A DNA stretch of 64,000 bases from Devosia ginsengisoli (lineage in GTDB: Bacteria > Pseudomonadota > Alphaproteobacteria > Rhizobiales > Devosiaceae): NCBI RefSeq assembly GCF_007859655.1, contig NZ_CP042304.1:868001-932000 (forward strand). Reading direction: 5' to 3'. The notes under the pieces were generated by a model. It had not been told where the DNA came from. It did not search any database and saw only the letters and a list, made by a program, of their open reading frames with translations. Position 1 is the stretch's first letter. Each line of letters starts with the position of its first letter. A program made the position numbers and the translations under genes. This document shows, one piece after another, positions 53,413 to 62,370 of the stretch.

Positions 53413-54228
53413 ATGGCCGACACCAAGCAGATCGAAGACAAGACCAAGGAACCCGAGGACGAGCTCGCCGGCAGCGAAGCGCCGCTGCTCGAGCATCTGG
53501 TCGAGCTGCGCAAGCGGTTGATCTACTCGGCGATCACCATCGTCGTGTTGATGGCCTTCTGCTTCATCTTCGCCAGCACCATCTATGACTGGCTGCTGAT
53601 CCCCTACAAGAACGCGGTCCCCGGCGCGAACCTCATCTTCACCGCGCCACAGGAGCTGTTCTTCACCTATCTGAACGTGGCCCTGTTCGGCGCCATTTTC
53701 CTCGGCTTCCCCATCGTCGCCAGCCAGATCTACATGTTCGTGGCGCCCGGCCTCTACAAGCATGAGCGCAAGGCGTTCCTGCCCTATCTGGTCGCCACGC
53801 CGATCTTCTTCGTGGCCGGCGCGGCCCTGGTCTATTTCATCGTCCTGCCCATGGCGCTGCACTTCTTTGCCGGCATGCAGACCGCCGATATCCAGATGCT
53901 GACCAGCGTCAGTGAATATCTGGGCCTGGCCATGCTGCTGATCCTGGCTTTCGGCGTCTGTTTCCAGCTTCCGGTCATCCTGACGCTGCTGGCACAGATC
54001 GACCTGATCCACGTCGATACGCTGAAGAAGGGCCGTCGTTACGCCATTGTCGGCATCCTGATCTTTGCCGCCTTCATCACGCCGCCCGACCCGATCTCCC
54101 AGATCGGCCTTGCCTTGCCCATGTACGCGCTCTACGAACTTTCGATCATTTCCGTTCGGATGATCGAAAAGCGCCGTGCCGCGGCCCTGGCCGCCCAGGA
54201 AGCGGAACTTTCCGGTTCATCCGAATAG
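53413..54228 (+). CDS. tatC: Sec-independent translocase subunit TatC
   Basis: This 271-residue membrane protein has six transmembrane helices and an N-terminal cytosolic segment with LLEHLVELRKRLIYSA, whose glutamate and arginines contact the twin-arginine signal. FLGFPIVASQIYMFVAPGLY and the later AAFITPPDPISQ are invariant-type TatC blocks. It completes tatABC. A palindromic repeat of family A lies directly after its stop. Confidence 0.95.
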   Translation: MADTKQIEDKTKEPEDELAGSEAPLLEHLVELRKRLIYSAITIVVLMAFCFIFASTIYDWLLIPYKNAVPGANLIFTAPQELFFTYLNVALFGAIFLGFPIVASQIYMFVAPGLYKHERKAFLPYLVATPIFFVAGAALVYFIVLPMALHFFAGMQTADIQMLTSVSEYLGLAMLLILAFGVCFQLPVILTLLAQIDLIHVDTLKKGRRYAIVGILIFAAFITPPDPISQIGLALPMYALYELSIISVRMIEKRRAAALAAQEAELSGSSE

Positions 54229-54237
54229 ACAAGTAGA

Positions 54238-54306
54238 CCTCATCCTGAGCGTGTCGAAGGACGAGGTCGTGCCCCAGTGCCGCGCCTCGTCCTTCGACGG
54301 GTGAGG
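54238..54306. repeat. Palindromic intergenic repeat, family A
   Basis: CCTCATCCTGAGCGTGTCGA and continuing to 54266 is followed by an inverted partner from 54286 (CCTCGTCCTTCGACGGGTGAGG, cut here at 54306). Units are related to 10851-10929. The element lies between tatC and serS. Confidence 0.75.
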
Positions 54307-54364
54307 TGAGGCGACCGGGGCGTTCTTCCCAATCAGAGAGGCGGGCAGCGACCCGTAGCAACCG

Positions 54365-55696
54365 ATGTTCGATATCAAGTGGATCAGAGCCAACGCCGAA
54401 GCCTTCGACGCCGCCGTTTCGCGGCGCAAGGGGATTTCCGTGCGCGCCTCCGATCTGCTCGCCATCGACGACCGCCGCCGCGACATCATCACCCGCCTGA
54501 ACGACGCGCAGGAAAAGCGCAACGCGCTCTCCAAGCAGATCGGCCAGGCCAAGGCGCAGAAGGATGAAGCCAAGGCGCAGGAGCTGATGGCTGAAGTCGC
54601 CAGCCTCAAGGACTTCATCCCGCAGGGCGAAGCCGACGAACGCGCCGTCGAACTCGAATTGAGCAATGCCCTCTCGGTCATCCCCAATCTGGTGTTCGAC
54701 GACGTGCCCGATGGCACCGACGAAACCGGCAATGTCGAATATTTCGGCCGCAACGGCTCGCCCGAAACCGCCGCCAAGGCCCGCGCGCCCAAGCCAAAAC
54801 TCTCGTTTGCGCCCAAGGAGCATTACGAGATCGGCGAAGCCATGGGCCAGATGGATTTCGAAACGGCCGCCAAGCTCTCCGGCAGCCGCTTCGTCGTGCT
54901 GAAAGGGCAGGTGGCCCGGCTCGAACGCGCCATCGGCCAGTTCATGCTCGACCTGCACACGACCGAGCACGGCTATACCGAAGTCCAGCCACCGCTGCTG
55001 GTGCGCGACGAGGCCTTGTTCGGCACCAACCAACTGCCCAAGTTCGAGGAAGACCTGTTCTTCACTCCGCATGGCGAAAGCCGGCTGGCGCTGATCCCGA
55101 CTGCCGAAGTGCCGCTGACCAATTTCGTCCGCGAGTCCATCCTGGCCGAGGAAGAGCTGCCGCTGCGTCTCACCGCCCTCACGCCCTGCTTCCGTTCCGA
55201 GGCCGGCTCGGCTGGTCGCGACACCCGCGGCATGCTGCGCCAGCATCAGTTCAACAAGGTGGAGATGGTGTCGATCACCACGCCCGAAACCTCTGTTGAC
55301 GAACATGAGCGCATGCTGGCCTGCGCCGAGACCGTGCTGCAACGCCTGGGCCTGCACTATCGCGTCATGAACCTCTGCACCGGCGATATCGGCTTCGGTG
55401 CCAAGAAAACCTATGATCTGGAAGTCTGGCTGCCCGGCCAGGACACCTATCGCGAAATCTCCTCGGTCTCGGTCTGCGGTGATTTCCAGGCCCGCCGCAT
55501 GGATGCCCGCTATCGGCCATCAGGCGAAAAGCAGGCGCCGCGCTTCGTCCATACGCTCAACGGGTCCGGCACCGCCGTCGGCCGCTGCCTCATCGCTGTA
55601 ATGGAAAACTACCAGCAGGCAGACGGTTCGGTTTCCATTCCCGAAGTACTCCAGCCCTATATGGGCGGAATCAAAGCCATTGGCGGTCGTGGATGA
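54365..55696 (+). CDS. serS: Seryl-tRNA synthetase
   Basis: This 443-residue class II synthetase charges tRNA-Ser. The N-terminal long helical arm (about residues 30-110, rich in [15 protein letters not shown]) binds the tRNA variable arm. Motif 2 includes [20 protein letters not shown] and motif 3 lies in [20 protein letters not shown]. The ATG is at 54365. surE overlaps its end by 4 nt (ATGA). Confidence 0.96.
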   Translation: MFDIKWIRANAEAFDAAVSRRKGISVRASDLLAIDDRRRDIITRLNDAQEKRNALSKQIGQAKAQKDEAKAQELMAEVASLKDFIPQGEADERAVELELSNALSVIPNLVFDDVPDGTDETGNVEYFGRNGSPETAAKARAPKPKLSFAPKEHYEIGEAMGQMDFETAAKLSGSRFVVLKGQVARLERAIGQFMLDLHTTEHGYTEVQPPLLVRDEALFGTNQLPKFEEDLFFTPHGESRLALIPTAEVPLTNFVRESILAEEELPLRLTALTPCFRSEAGSAGRDTRGMLRQHQFNKVEMVSITTPETSVDEHERMLACAETVLQRLGLHYRVMNLCTGDIGFGAKKTYDLEVWLPGQDTYREISSVSVCGDFQARRMDARYRPSGEKQAPRFVHTLNGSGTAVGRCLIAVMENYQQADGSVSIPEVLQPYMGGIKAIGGRG

Positions 55697-56460
55697 GCTT
55701 GCGCTTTCTCATCACCAATGACGATGGCATCGATGCGCCCGGCATCGCCATCATGGCCGACATCGCCCATGCACTGAGCGATGACGTGTGGATCGTGGCG
55801 CCCGATGGCAACCAGTCGGGGGCAGGGCACCGCTTCACCCTCGGCCGGGAGCTGCATTTCGAGCGGCATGGCGAGCGCAGCTTTGCCGTGGTTGGCGGTT
55901 CGCCTGCCGACTGTGTCGTTGCCGGCATGACCCATCTTCTGGGTGACCGCCCGGCCGATGTGGTGCTGTCAGGGGTCAATGCCGGCCAGAATCTGGGCGA
56001 TATCATCAACTGCTCGGGCACTGCGGCCGGCGCGCGGGAAGGGGCCTTGCAGGGCGCCATCGGCATCGCCATGAGCCAGGGCATCAATTACGAGCATGGC
56101 CGCGATGTCGACTGGTCCAACGCCATTCGCCATGGCGAGGCCGTCGCCCGCGCCATCATCGCGGCCGTGCAGGGCCGCGAGCACTATTACAATGTGAACT
56201 TCCCGTTCTGCCCGCCCGACACCACCAAGGGCATAGCCGTGGTGCCGCACCAGCGATTCTCGCGCTCGCCCTTCCGCTATTATCCGAGCGACAATGACGG
56301 CAAGTTTTTCGTCGCCATCCCCGAAACGCCGATGCCGTTGGATCGCTCTGCCGACTTCGAAATCCTGCGCAGAGACGGCTATGTGACGGTAACGCCGATG
56401 CTGCTGCAGCAGACCGATACGACGCTTGTCGAGCGCCTGCGGGGCACCCTGTCGCTGTAG
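55693..56460 (+). CDS. surE: 5'/3'-nucleotidase SurE
   Basis: This 255-residue metal-dependent phosphatase acts on nucleoside monophosphates and related survival metabolites. [15 protein letters not shown] supplies the two adjacent aspartates of the metal site, [15 protein letters not shown] the conserved loop, and [20 protein letters not shown] the asparagine motif. Length is normal. It is coupled to serS. The pcm gene that commonly follows surE is not here. Confidence 0.95.
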   Translation: MSLRFLITNDDGIDAPGIAIMADIAHALSDDVWIVAPDGNQSGAGHRFTLGRELHFERHGERSFAVVGGSPADCVVAGMTHLLGDRPADVVLSGVNAGQNLGDIINCSGTAAGAREGALQGAIGIAMSQGINYEHGRDVDWSNAIRHGEAVARAIIAAVQGREHYYNVNFPFCPPDTTKGIAVVPHQRFSRSPFRYYPSDNDGKFFVAIPETPMPLDRSADFEILRRDGYVTVTPMLLQQTDTTLVERLRGTLSL

Positions 56461-56603
56461 GGTACCGGCGCCCGGCTCTTAACCTTACCCAATCCAGAAT
56501 CCCGCCATGACGATTTCGCTCAAATCGCATCGGCTTTAAACTCGTCTTTACCTTACCGGCCTAGTCTCAAACTCGTGTTGAGTACCTGCGTACGAGTAAG
56601 CTG

Positions 56604-57869
56604 ATGAGTATCCGCGTATCCCGTCGGGCGCCCAAAGGTGCCGTTGCAATGGTGGGCCTTGTGGTCGCCGCTGTTGCGCTGTCCGGGTGTTCCAGTCTCG
56701 GTAGCCGATCGTTTGGCGATCCGACGACAACCGGCGCCCTGCCGCAGAACGCTCCTGCCACAAGTTACAGCCAGCCCATGCCGGCCAGCCTGGGGTCGCC
56801 CCAGGCCATGGTGGCCGAAAACCGGTTCCTGCCGCCCGCCAATGTCGGTGGTGGCTGGAATGCCCCAACCAATGCCGGTGTGCAGCCGGCCTGGAACCAG
56901 TCGGTTGCAGGCTACAGCCAGCCGGTAACGCCGGCCGGCGCTCTGCCATCCGTCCAGTCCCAAGACCTTCCTGTACTGAGTAATTCGTCTTCTCAGGGAT
57001 CCGCTATGCAACCCCAGTCCGCTTTCGCCTCGACCGCTCCGATGCCGTCGCCCGCCGTTCTCGGCACTTTGCCGACCAACAGCTCCGTGCCATCTCTTGC
57101 GGCGACCACGCCTGCACCGTCTCTGCCAAGTGCCGGTGGCACCTTCACCCACACCATTGCCAGCGGCGAGTCGCTTTATACCATCGCCCGCCGCTACGAG
57201 GTGACGACCCAGGCCCTCGTCCAGGCCAACAACCTGTCCTCGCCCGACAAGATCGTCGTCGGCCAGAAGGTAATCATCCCTGGCCGCGCCGACCTGCTTG
57301 CCACCAAGGCGCCGACCCAGGTCGCCAGCACCACGCCGATAGCCACGCCCGCTCCGGCGCAGCAGCCGCTGCCGCAGGCGACGCCGAACGTCGTCCAGGC
57401 CGCGACCACACCGGCCGCATCCACCTTGCCGCAGCAGGCTGCACCGGCGGCCCAGCCGACCCAGGTGGCCAACGTGCCGGCCGCTGAGCCGGTTATGTCG
57501 GGTAGCGACAAGTTCCGCTGGCCCGCCAGCGGCCGCGTCCTGGTCGATTTTGCCTCATCCAAGGGCACCGGCATCAATATCGAAGTGCCGGAAGGCTCTG
57601 CCGTCAAGGCTGCCGAAAATGGCACGGTGATCTATGTCGGTTCCGGCGTCGAAGGCTATGGCAACCTTGTCCTGATCCGCCACCCCAATGGCTATGTCTC
57701 GGCCTATGCCCACCTGCAGTCGATGAGCGTCGCCAAGGGCGCCACCGTCGGTCGCGGCGACACGATCGGCGCCGCCGGCATGACCGGCTCGGTGACCAAG
57801 CCGCAACTGCATTTCGAACTGCGCAAGGGCGCCACGCCCGTCGATCCGGTCCCGCTGCTGGCGAGCTGA
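56604..57869 (+). CDS. LysM and M23-domain lipoprotein (NlpD/EnvC-like amidase activator)
   Basis: This 421-residue lipoprotein has a signal peptide with lipobox ALSGC, a low-complexity linker, a LysM domain (HTIASGESLYTIARRYEVTT, about residues 182-228) and a C-terminal M23 fold. SAYAHLQSMSVAKGATVGRG and LHFELR are present, but the first metal motif is degenerate (GTGINIEVPEG in place of the usual HxGxD). It is therefore likely non-catalytic and may activate cell wall amidases at division, as E. coli NlpD does. Terminator at 57893 follows. Confidence 0.88.
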   Translation: MSIRVSRRAPKGAVAMVGLVVAAVALSGCSSLGSRSFGDPTTTGALPQNAPATSYSQPMPASLGSPQAMVAENRFLPPANVGGGWNAPTNAGVQPAWNQSVAGYSQPVTPAGALPSVQSQDLPVLSNSSSQGSAMQPQSAFASTAPMPSPAVLGTLPTNSSVPSLAATTPAPSLPSAGGTFTHTIASGESLYTIARRYEVTTQALVQANNLSSPDKIVVGQKVIIPGRADLLATKAPTQVASTTPIATPAPAQQPLPQATPNVVQAATTPAASTLPQQAAPAAQPTQVANVPAAEPVMSGSDKFRWPASGRVLVDFASSKGTGINIEVPEGSAVKAAENGTVIYVGSGVEGYGNLVLIRHPNGYVSAYAHLQSMSVAKGATVGRGDTIGAAGMTGSVTKPQLHFELRKGATPVDPVPLLAS

Positions 57870-57892
57870 TCGAATTACGAAATCAACGAAGG

Positions 57893-57914
57893 CCCCCGCG
57901 AAAGCGGGGGTTTT
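57893..57914 (+). terminator. Rho-independent terminator after the LysM/M23 gene
   Basis: CCCCCGC-GAAA-GCGGGGG is a 7-bp GC stem with a GNRA tetraloop, followed by TTTTCGTTT. It ends the plus-strand serS-surE-LysM unit and faces the convergent ATPase gene. Confidence 0.9.
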
Positions 57915-57925
57915 CGTTTGTGGTG

Positions 57926-58804
57926 CTAGATCGTCTTGCCCAGTTCGCCCGCCAGTGTCCGCACCAGTTGGATCGCGACCCGGCCCGAACGGGCGCCGCG
58001 GGTGGCCGACCACTCGATGGCGCGGGCGCGGAGCGTTTCGTCGTCGATATCCAGCCCGTAATGGTCGGCATAGGCGCGGACCATGGTGAGGAAGGTGGGC
58101 TGGTCGCAATTGTGAAAGCCCAGCCACAGCCCGAACCGGTCGGACAGCGACACCTTTTCCTCCACCGCCTCGCCGGGATTGATCGCCGTCGAGCGCTCAT
58201 TCTCGATCATGTCGCGCGGCATCAGGTGGCGGCGGTTGGATGTGGCATAGAACAACACGTTTTCCGGCCGCCCCTCCAGCCCGCCATCGAGGATGGTCTT
58301 GAGCGATTTGTAGCTGGTCTCGCCATTGTCGAAGCTGAGATCGTCGCAGAAGACCACGAAGCGCGCATCCTCCCCGGCGATGCGGCGCATCAGGGCAGGG
58401 AGCGTTTCCAGGTCCTCCCGCGCAATCTCGATCAGCACCAGCCGTTCGAACCCCTCGGAGCGCCTCTGGTTGATGTCGCCGTGGATGGCCTTGACCAGCG
58501 AAGACTTGCCCATGCCGCGCGCGCCCCAGAGCAGCGCATTGTTGGCGCCATGGCCGCGGGCGAACTGTTCGGTATTGCGCAGCAGGATATCCTGCACGGA
58601 GTCGATGCCCTTGAGCATGCCCAGCGGCACCCGGCTGACCCGGGGCACGGCCATCAACACTCCGGCATCGCCATCCCAGTGATAGGCGTCGGCATCGCCC
58701 AGCGCCGGTTGCCCTTCATTGCGGCCGGGCGCCAGGGCATTGAGAGAGCGGGCGATTTCACTCAGTGAAGCGGCGATTTCGGCCAGGTATTCCTTGCTGT
58801 TCAA
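57926..58804 (-). CDS. DUF815 family ATP-binding protein
   Basis: This 292-residue AAA-like ATPase has Walker A GARGMGKSS at residues 94-102, Walker B ARFVVFCDDLSF, and ATSNRRHLMPR as a sensor-type segment, the signature of DUF815 (COG2607). The start is TTG at 58804, supported by GAGGA 9 nt upstream; the nearest ATG is out of frame. The role is unknown. DUF815 genes are commonly found beside yajC/secDF in Alphaproteobacteria, as here, but no functional link is proven. Confidence 0.88.
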   Translation of the reverse strand: MNSKEYLAEIAASLSEIARSLNALAPGRNEGQPALGDADAYHWDGDAGVLMAVPRVSRVPLGMLKGIDSVQDILLRNTEQFARGHGANNALLWGARGMGKSSLVKAIHGDINQRRSEGFERLVLIEIAREDLETLPALMRRIAGEDARFVVFCDDLSFDNGETSYKSLKTILDGGLEGRPENVLFYATSNRRHLMPRDMIENERSTAINPGEAVEEKVSLSDRFGLWLGFHNCDQPTFLTMVRAYADHYGLDIDDETLRARAIEWSATRGARSGRVAIQLVRTLAGELGKTI

Positions 58805-59011
58805 GACGGCTATTCCTCATGGTCGGCGCGGCAAATTGCGGCCCCCGGAATGGCTTTGCAATCGCCGGGGTGCAAATGTATAGTCCGCGCGATTTTGACC
58901 GGGGCGCAAGTGCAACAAGCCCCAAATGCGTCCAGCAGCGTCGTAACGTTGATGCGGGTCTCTGGCGCCGCCCCTTCACAAGCCAAAAAGAAAAGATAGG
59001 AGCCTCGCCTT

Positions 59012-59362
59012 ATGTTTGTAACGCCCGCTTATGCTCAGGCAGCCGGTGCCGCGCCCGGTGGTGGAATCAACGATATTCTCATCCAGCTGATGCCGATCCT
59101 GCTGCTGGTGGTGATCTTCTGGTTCCTCATCTTCCGCCCGCAGCAGAAGCGCCTCAAGGCCCAGCAGGCCATGCTCGCCTCGATCAAGCGCGGCGATACG
59201 GTCGTGAGCACCGGCGGCATTATCGGCAAGGTGACCAAGGCTGTTGACGGCGAAGACCTCGAGATCGAGATCGCGACCGGCATCAAGGTGAAGCTGGTAC
59301 GCGGCATGGTTGCCGATGTTCGCTCCAAGGGTGAACCGGTCAACGACAACAAGCCTGCCTAA
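59012..59362 (+). CDS. yajC: Preprotein translocase subunit YajC
   Basis: This 116-residue inner-membrane protein has a single transmembrane helix (LMPILLLVVIFWFLIF) preceded by an exported Ala/Gly-rich N-terminus, the RPQQKRLKAQQAML motif, and a cytoplasmic domain with GDTVVSTGGIIGKVTKA. It associates with SecDF-YidC at the Sec channel. AAGATAGGAG precedes the start. It lies 63 bp before secDF with a strong terminator-like hairpin in the gap. Confidence 0.95.
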   Translation: MFVTPAYAQAAGAAPGGGINDILIQLMPILLLVVIFWFLIFRPQQKRLKAQQAMLASIKRGDTVVSTGGIIGKVTKAVDGEDLEIEIATGIKVKLVRGMVADVRSKGEPVNDNKPA

Positions 59363-59381
59363 GCGGCAGCACTAGAATATC

Positions 59382-59407
59382 ACCGGCGCCCAAGGGCGCC
59401 GGTTTTT
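59382..59407 (+). terminator. Rho-independent terminator or attenuator between yajC and secDF
   Basis: ACCGGCGCCC-AA-GGGCGCCGGT is a perfect 10-bp stem followed by TTTTT. It ends only 18 nt before the secDF start, so secDF must be expressed by read-through or from a promoter inside the yajC region. Confidence 0.8.
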
Positions 59408-59425
59408 CCTTTCAGGACGTCTTTC

Positions 59426-61972
59426 ATGCAGTTTTCGCCCGTTCGTACCGTCATTATCGCTATCGTTTCCCTGCTGGGTATCCTGTTCGCACTCCCCAGT
59501 TTCCTGCCGGAGAATGTGCGCGATTCCTGGCCGGGCTTCCTGCCCCGGCAGACAGTGGTTCTGGGTCTCGACCTGCAGGGCGGTTCACACCTGCTGCTGC
59601 AGGTCAACGAAAGCGGTATCGTCTCGGAACGCCTGCAATCGCTGCGCCGCGACGTCCGCAATACCCTGGCCAACGACAACGGCATCGGCAACCTGATCGC
59701 CACCGACGAGGCCACCAGGACGCTGACGGTCGAACTGACCGATCCGACACAGAAGGAAACCGCCCGCACCGCCATTGCGGCTTTGCAGAATACCATCAGC
59801 AATTCGCTGATCGCGGTCGGTGGCGTGAACGAGCTGGCCTTTGGCGAAACGCCCGATGGCAAGCTGACCGTGACCCTGACCGAAGAAGGCGTCAGCGAGC
59901 GCATGTCGGCTCTGGTGGCGCAGTCTATCGAGGTCATCCGCAAGCGCGTCGACGAACTCGGCACCACCGAACCATCGATCCAGCGCCAGGGCACCAACCG
60001 TGTGCTGGTGCAGGTGCCCGGCTTTGGTGACAGCCAGCGCCTCAAGGACATCATTTCGCGCACCGCGCGCCTGACCTTCCACATGGTCTATCCGGGCATG
60101 ACTGCCGCCCAGGCCGAGGCCCAGGGCCTGCCGGCCGGCACCATGGTCCTGCCCAGCCAGGACGGCGGCTCGGAACTGCTCTACGAAGACGTCGCGCTTG
60201 GCGGTGAATCGCTGGTCGATGCCCAGCCCAGCTACGATTCGCAGCGCAACATTCCGGTGGTCAGCTTCAAGTTCGATACGCGTGGCGCCATCACCTTCGG
60301 CCAGATCACCGGCGCCAATGTGGGCAAGCGCTTCGCCATCGTGCTCGACAATACGGTGATTACCGCCCCGGTCATCCAGCAGCCCATTACCGGCGGCTCG
60401 GGCCAGATCAGCGGTACATTCACCACCGCCACGGCCAATGACCTGGCCGTGCTGCTGCGCGCCGGCGCCTTGCCGGCCTCGCTCGACGTGGTCGAGGAGC
60501 GCACGGTGGATGCCAGCCTGGGCGCCGATTCCATCCAGCACGGCTTGACGGCCGGTGTTGTCGCCAGCGTGCTCGTCATCGCTTTCATGGTCATTGCCTA
60601 TGGCCTGTGGGGCGTGTTCGCCAATGTCTCGCTGATCCTCAACATCATCCTGATCTTCGGCGCGCTCTCCATGCTGGGGGCAACGCTGACCCTGCCGGGC
60701 ATTGCCGGTATCGTGCTGACCATCGGCATGGCCGTGGACGCCAACGTGCTGATCTACGAACGCATGCGTGAAGAACAGCGATCGGGCAAATCGCCGATCC
60801 AGGCCATCCAGGCCGGCTTCGAGCGCGCCTGGGGCACCATCATCGACTCGCACCTGACCCAGCTGATCGCGGCCATCGTGCTGTATTTCCTGGGTTCGGG
60901 CCCGGTGCAGGGCTTTGCCGTCACGCTGGCGCTCGGCATCCTGACCTCGCTCTTCACCTCCTACACGGTGACCTCGTACCAGGTGCATGCCTGGTATCGC
61001 GCGACCCGGCCGAAAGTGCTGAAAATCCAGCATTTCCGCTTCATCCCGGACGGCACCAAGATCCCGTTCATGAAGATTTCGCGCTACGTGATCGCCTTCT
61101 CGATCGTCGCCAGCGTGCTCTCGATCGGTTCGGCCTATTTCAAGGGCTTCAACCTGGGCATCGACTTTGTCGGCGGCACCGCCATCGTCATCCAGCATGA
61201 CGGCGGCCCGGCCGATGTCGGCCAGGTGCGTGAACTGCTCGATGGGCTCGAGCTGGGCGAAGTGCAGGTGCAGGGCTTCGGCACGCCCGAAGACGTGCTG
61301 GTGCGCGTGCAAGCGCAGGAAGGCGGCCAGGACGCCGACCAGGTTGCCGTCACCAAGGTCCGCGATGCGCTCGCCACCGAAAACTACACCGTGCGCAGCA
61401 CCGAGGCCGTGAGCGGCACCGTGTCCAGCGAACTGGCGTGGAAGGGCACGATGGCGGTGGTCATCGCGCTCGTTGCCATCCTGATCTACATCTGGTTCCG
61501 CTTCGAGTGGCAATTCGCCCTGGCCGCTGTGACGACCACCACCCACGACGTGATCATGACCATCGGTCTGTTCTCGATAACCGGGCTGGAGTTCAATCTG
61601 ACATCCATCGCGGCCGTGCTGACATTGGTGGGCCTCAGTTTGAACGAAACCGTGGTCGTGTCGGACCGCGTGCGTGAAAACCTCCGAAAACATCGAAAGA
61701 TGCCGCTGCCCGAACTCATCGACCTGTCGATCAACCAGACCATCGTGCGCACGTCGCTGACGCAGTTCACCGTGTTCCTGGCCCTGATTCCGCTGGTGCT
61801 GTTCGGCGGCGAAGTGATCCGCAGCTTCACCATCGCCATGACCTTCGGGTGTCTCGTCGGCATGTATTCGTCGATCATCGTCAACGGCCCCATCCTCATC
61901 AATTTCGGCCTCAAGTCGAAAACCGAAGAGGACAAGCCGACGCCCAAGGCCGCTGACGGGGCCTCCGTCTAG
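59426..61972 (+). CDS. secDF: Protein translocase SecDF (fused SecD and SecF)
   Basis: This 848-residue inner-membrane protein joins SecD (VLGLDLQGGSHLLL, periplasmic P1 domain, then six helices with TIGMAVDANVLIYERMRE) and SecF (NLGIDFVGGTAIVI and LVGLSLNETVVVSDRVRE). About twelve transmembrane segments are expected. It uses the proton gradient to pull exported proteins across after SecA. The fusion is common in Rhizobiales-type genomes; the join lies near residue 540. AGGA lies 8 nt before the ATG. Two complex I assembly-type genes follow closely. Confidence 0.96.
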   Translation: MQFSPVRTVIIAIVSLLGILFALPSFLPENVRDSWPGFLPRQTVVLGLDLQGGSHLLLQVNESGIVSERLQSLRRDVRNTLANDNGIGNLIATDEATRTLTVELTDPTQKETARTAIAALQNTISNSLIAVGGVNELAFGETPDGKLTVTLTEEGVSERMSALVAQSIEVIRKRVDELGTTEPSIQRQGTNRVLVQVPGFGDSQRLKDIISRTARLTFHMVYPGMTAAQAEAQGLPAGTMVLPSQDGGSELLYEDVALGGESLVDAQPSYDSQRNIPVVSFKFDTRGAITFGQITGANVGKRFAIVLDNTVITAPVIQQPITGGSGQISGTFTTATANDLAVLLRAGALPASLDVVEERTVDASLGADSIQHGLTAGVVASVLVIAFMVIAYGLWGVFANVSLILNIILIFGALSMLGATLTLPGIAGIVLTIGMAVDANVLIYERMREEQRSGKSPIQAIQAGFERAWGTIIDSHLTQLIAAIVLYFLGSGPVQGFAVTLALGILTSLFTSYTVTSYQVHAWYRATRPKVLKIQHFRFIPDGTKIPFMKISRYVIAFSIVASVLSIGSAYFKGFNLGIDFVGGTAIVIQHDGGPADVGQVRELLDGLELGEVQVQGFGTPEDVLVRVQAQEGGQDADQVAVTKVRDALATENYTVRSTEAVSGTVSSELAWKGTMAVVIALVAILIYIWFRFEWQFALAAVTTTTHDVIMTIGLFSITGLEFNLTSIAAVLTLVGLSLNETVVVSDRVRENLRKHRKMPLPELIDLSINQTIVRTSLTQFTVFLALIPLVLFGGEVIRSFTIAMTFGCLVGMYSSIIVNGPILINFGLKSKTEEDKPTPKAADGASV

Positions 61973-61986
61973 AGCCGGAGGTTCAT

Positions 61987-62370
61987 GTGACCGACGCGCG
62001 GCACTATCCCGGGCAGGTTGGCATCGATGCCTATGGCAATGGGGGTTTCCGCTTCGCGGGAATCTCCCATCGCGGCTCGCTGCTCTGCCTGCCCAGTGGC
62101 ATGTTTGCCTGGGATGTCACCGATGTGGCCGACATCACGGCGGAAACGCTGGCGCCGGTCTTTGCCGTGGCCGACGATATTGACGTGCTGCTGATCGGTG
62201 TCGGGCCTGACATAGCCGCTATTCCGCGCGACCTGCGCGAGGCCCTGCGCGAGCGGAAAGTCATCGTCGAGGCGGTGAATACCGGCAGCGCTATCCGCAC
62301 CTATAATGTGCTGCTGGCCGAGGAACGCGCCGTTGCCGCGGCCCTGATCGCCGTCGACAAGGTGCGCTGA
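61987..62370 (+). CDS. Mth938 domain protein, NDUFAF3-like
   Basis: This 127-residue protein is a Mth938-like (DUF498) single-domain protein: YGNGGFRFAGISHRGSLLCL opens the domain, VLLIGVGPDIAAIPRDLREA follows, and VEAVNTGSAIRTYNVLLAEE is the conserved C-terminal block. The mitochondrial homologue NDUFAF3 helps assemble the complex I peripheral arm, and placement behind secDF is a recurrent alphaproteobacterial arrangement. The start is GTG at 61987, with AGCCGGAGG upstream. The next gene's ATG uses the last base of its stop. Confidence 0.88.
   Translation: MTDARHYPGQVGIDAYGNGGFRFAGISHRGSLLCLPSGMFAWDVTDVADITAETLAPVFAVADDIDVLLIGVGPDIAAIPRDLREALRERKVIVEAVNTGSAIRTYNVLLAEERAVAAALIAVDKVR

Noticed and set aside
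59585..61693. A 702-codon open frame antisense to secDF
   Set aside because: It mirrors the real secDF frame, with His/Gly/Gln-rich translation and no recognisable domain.
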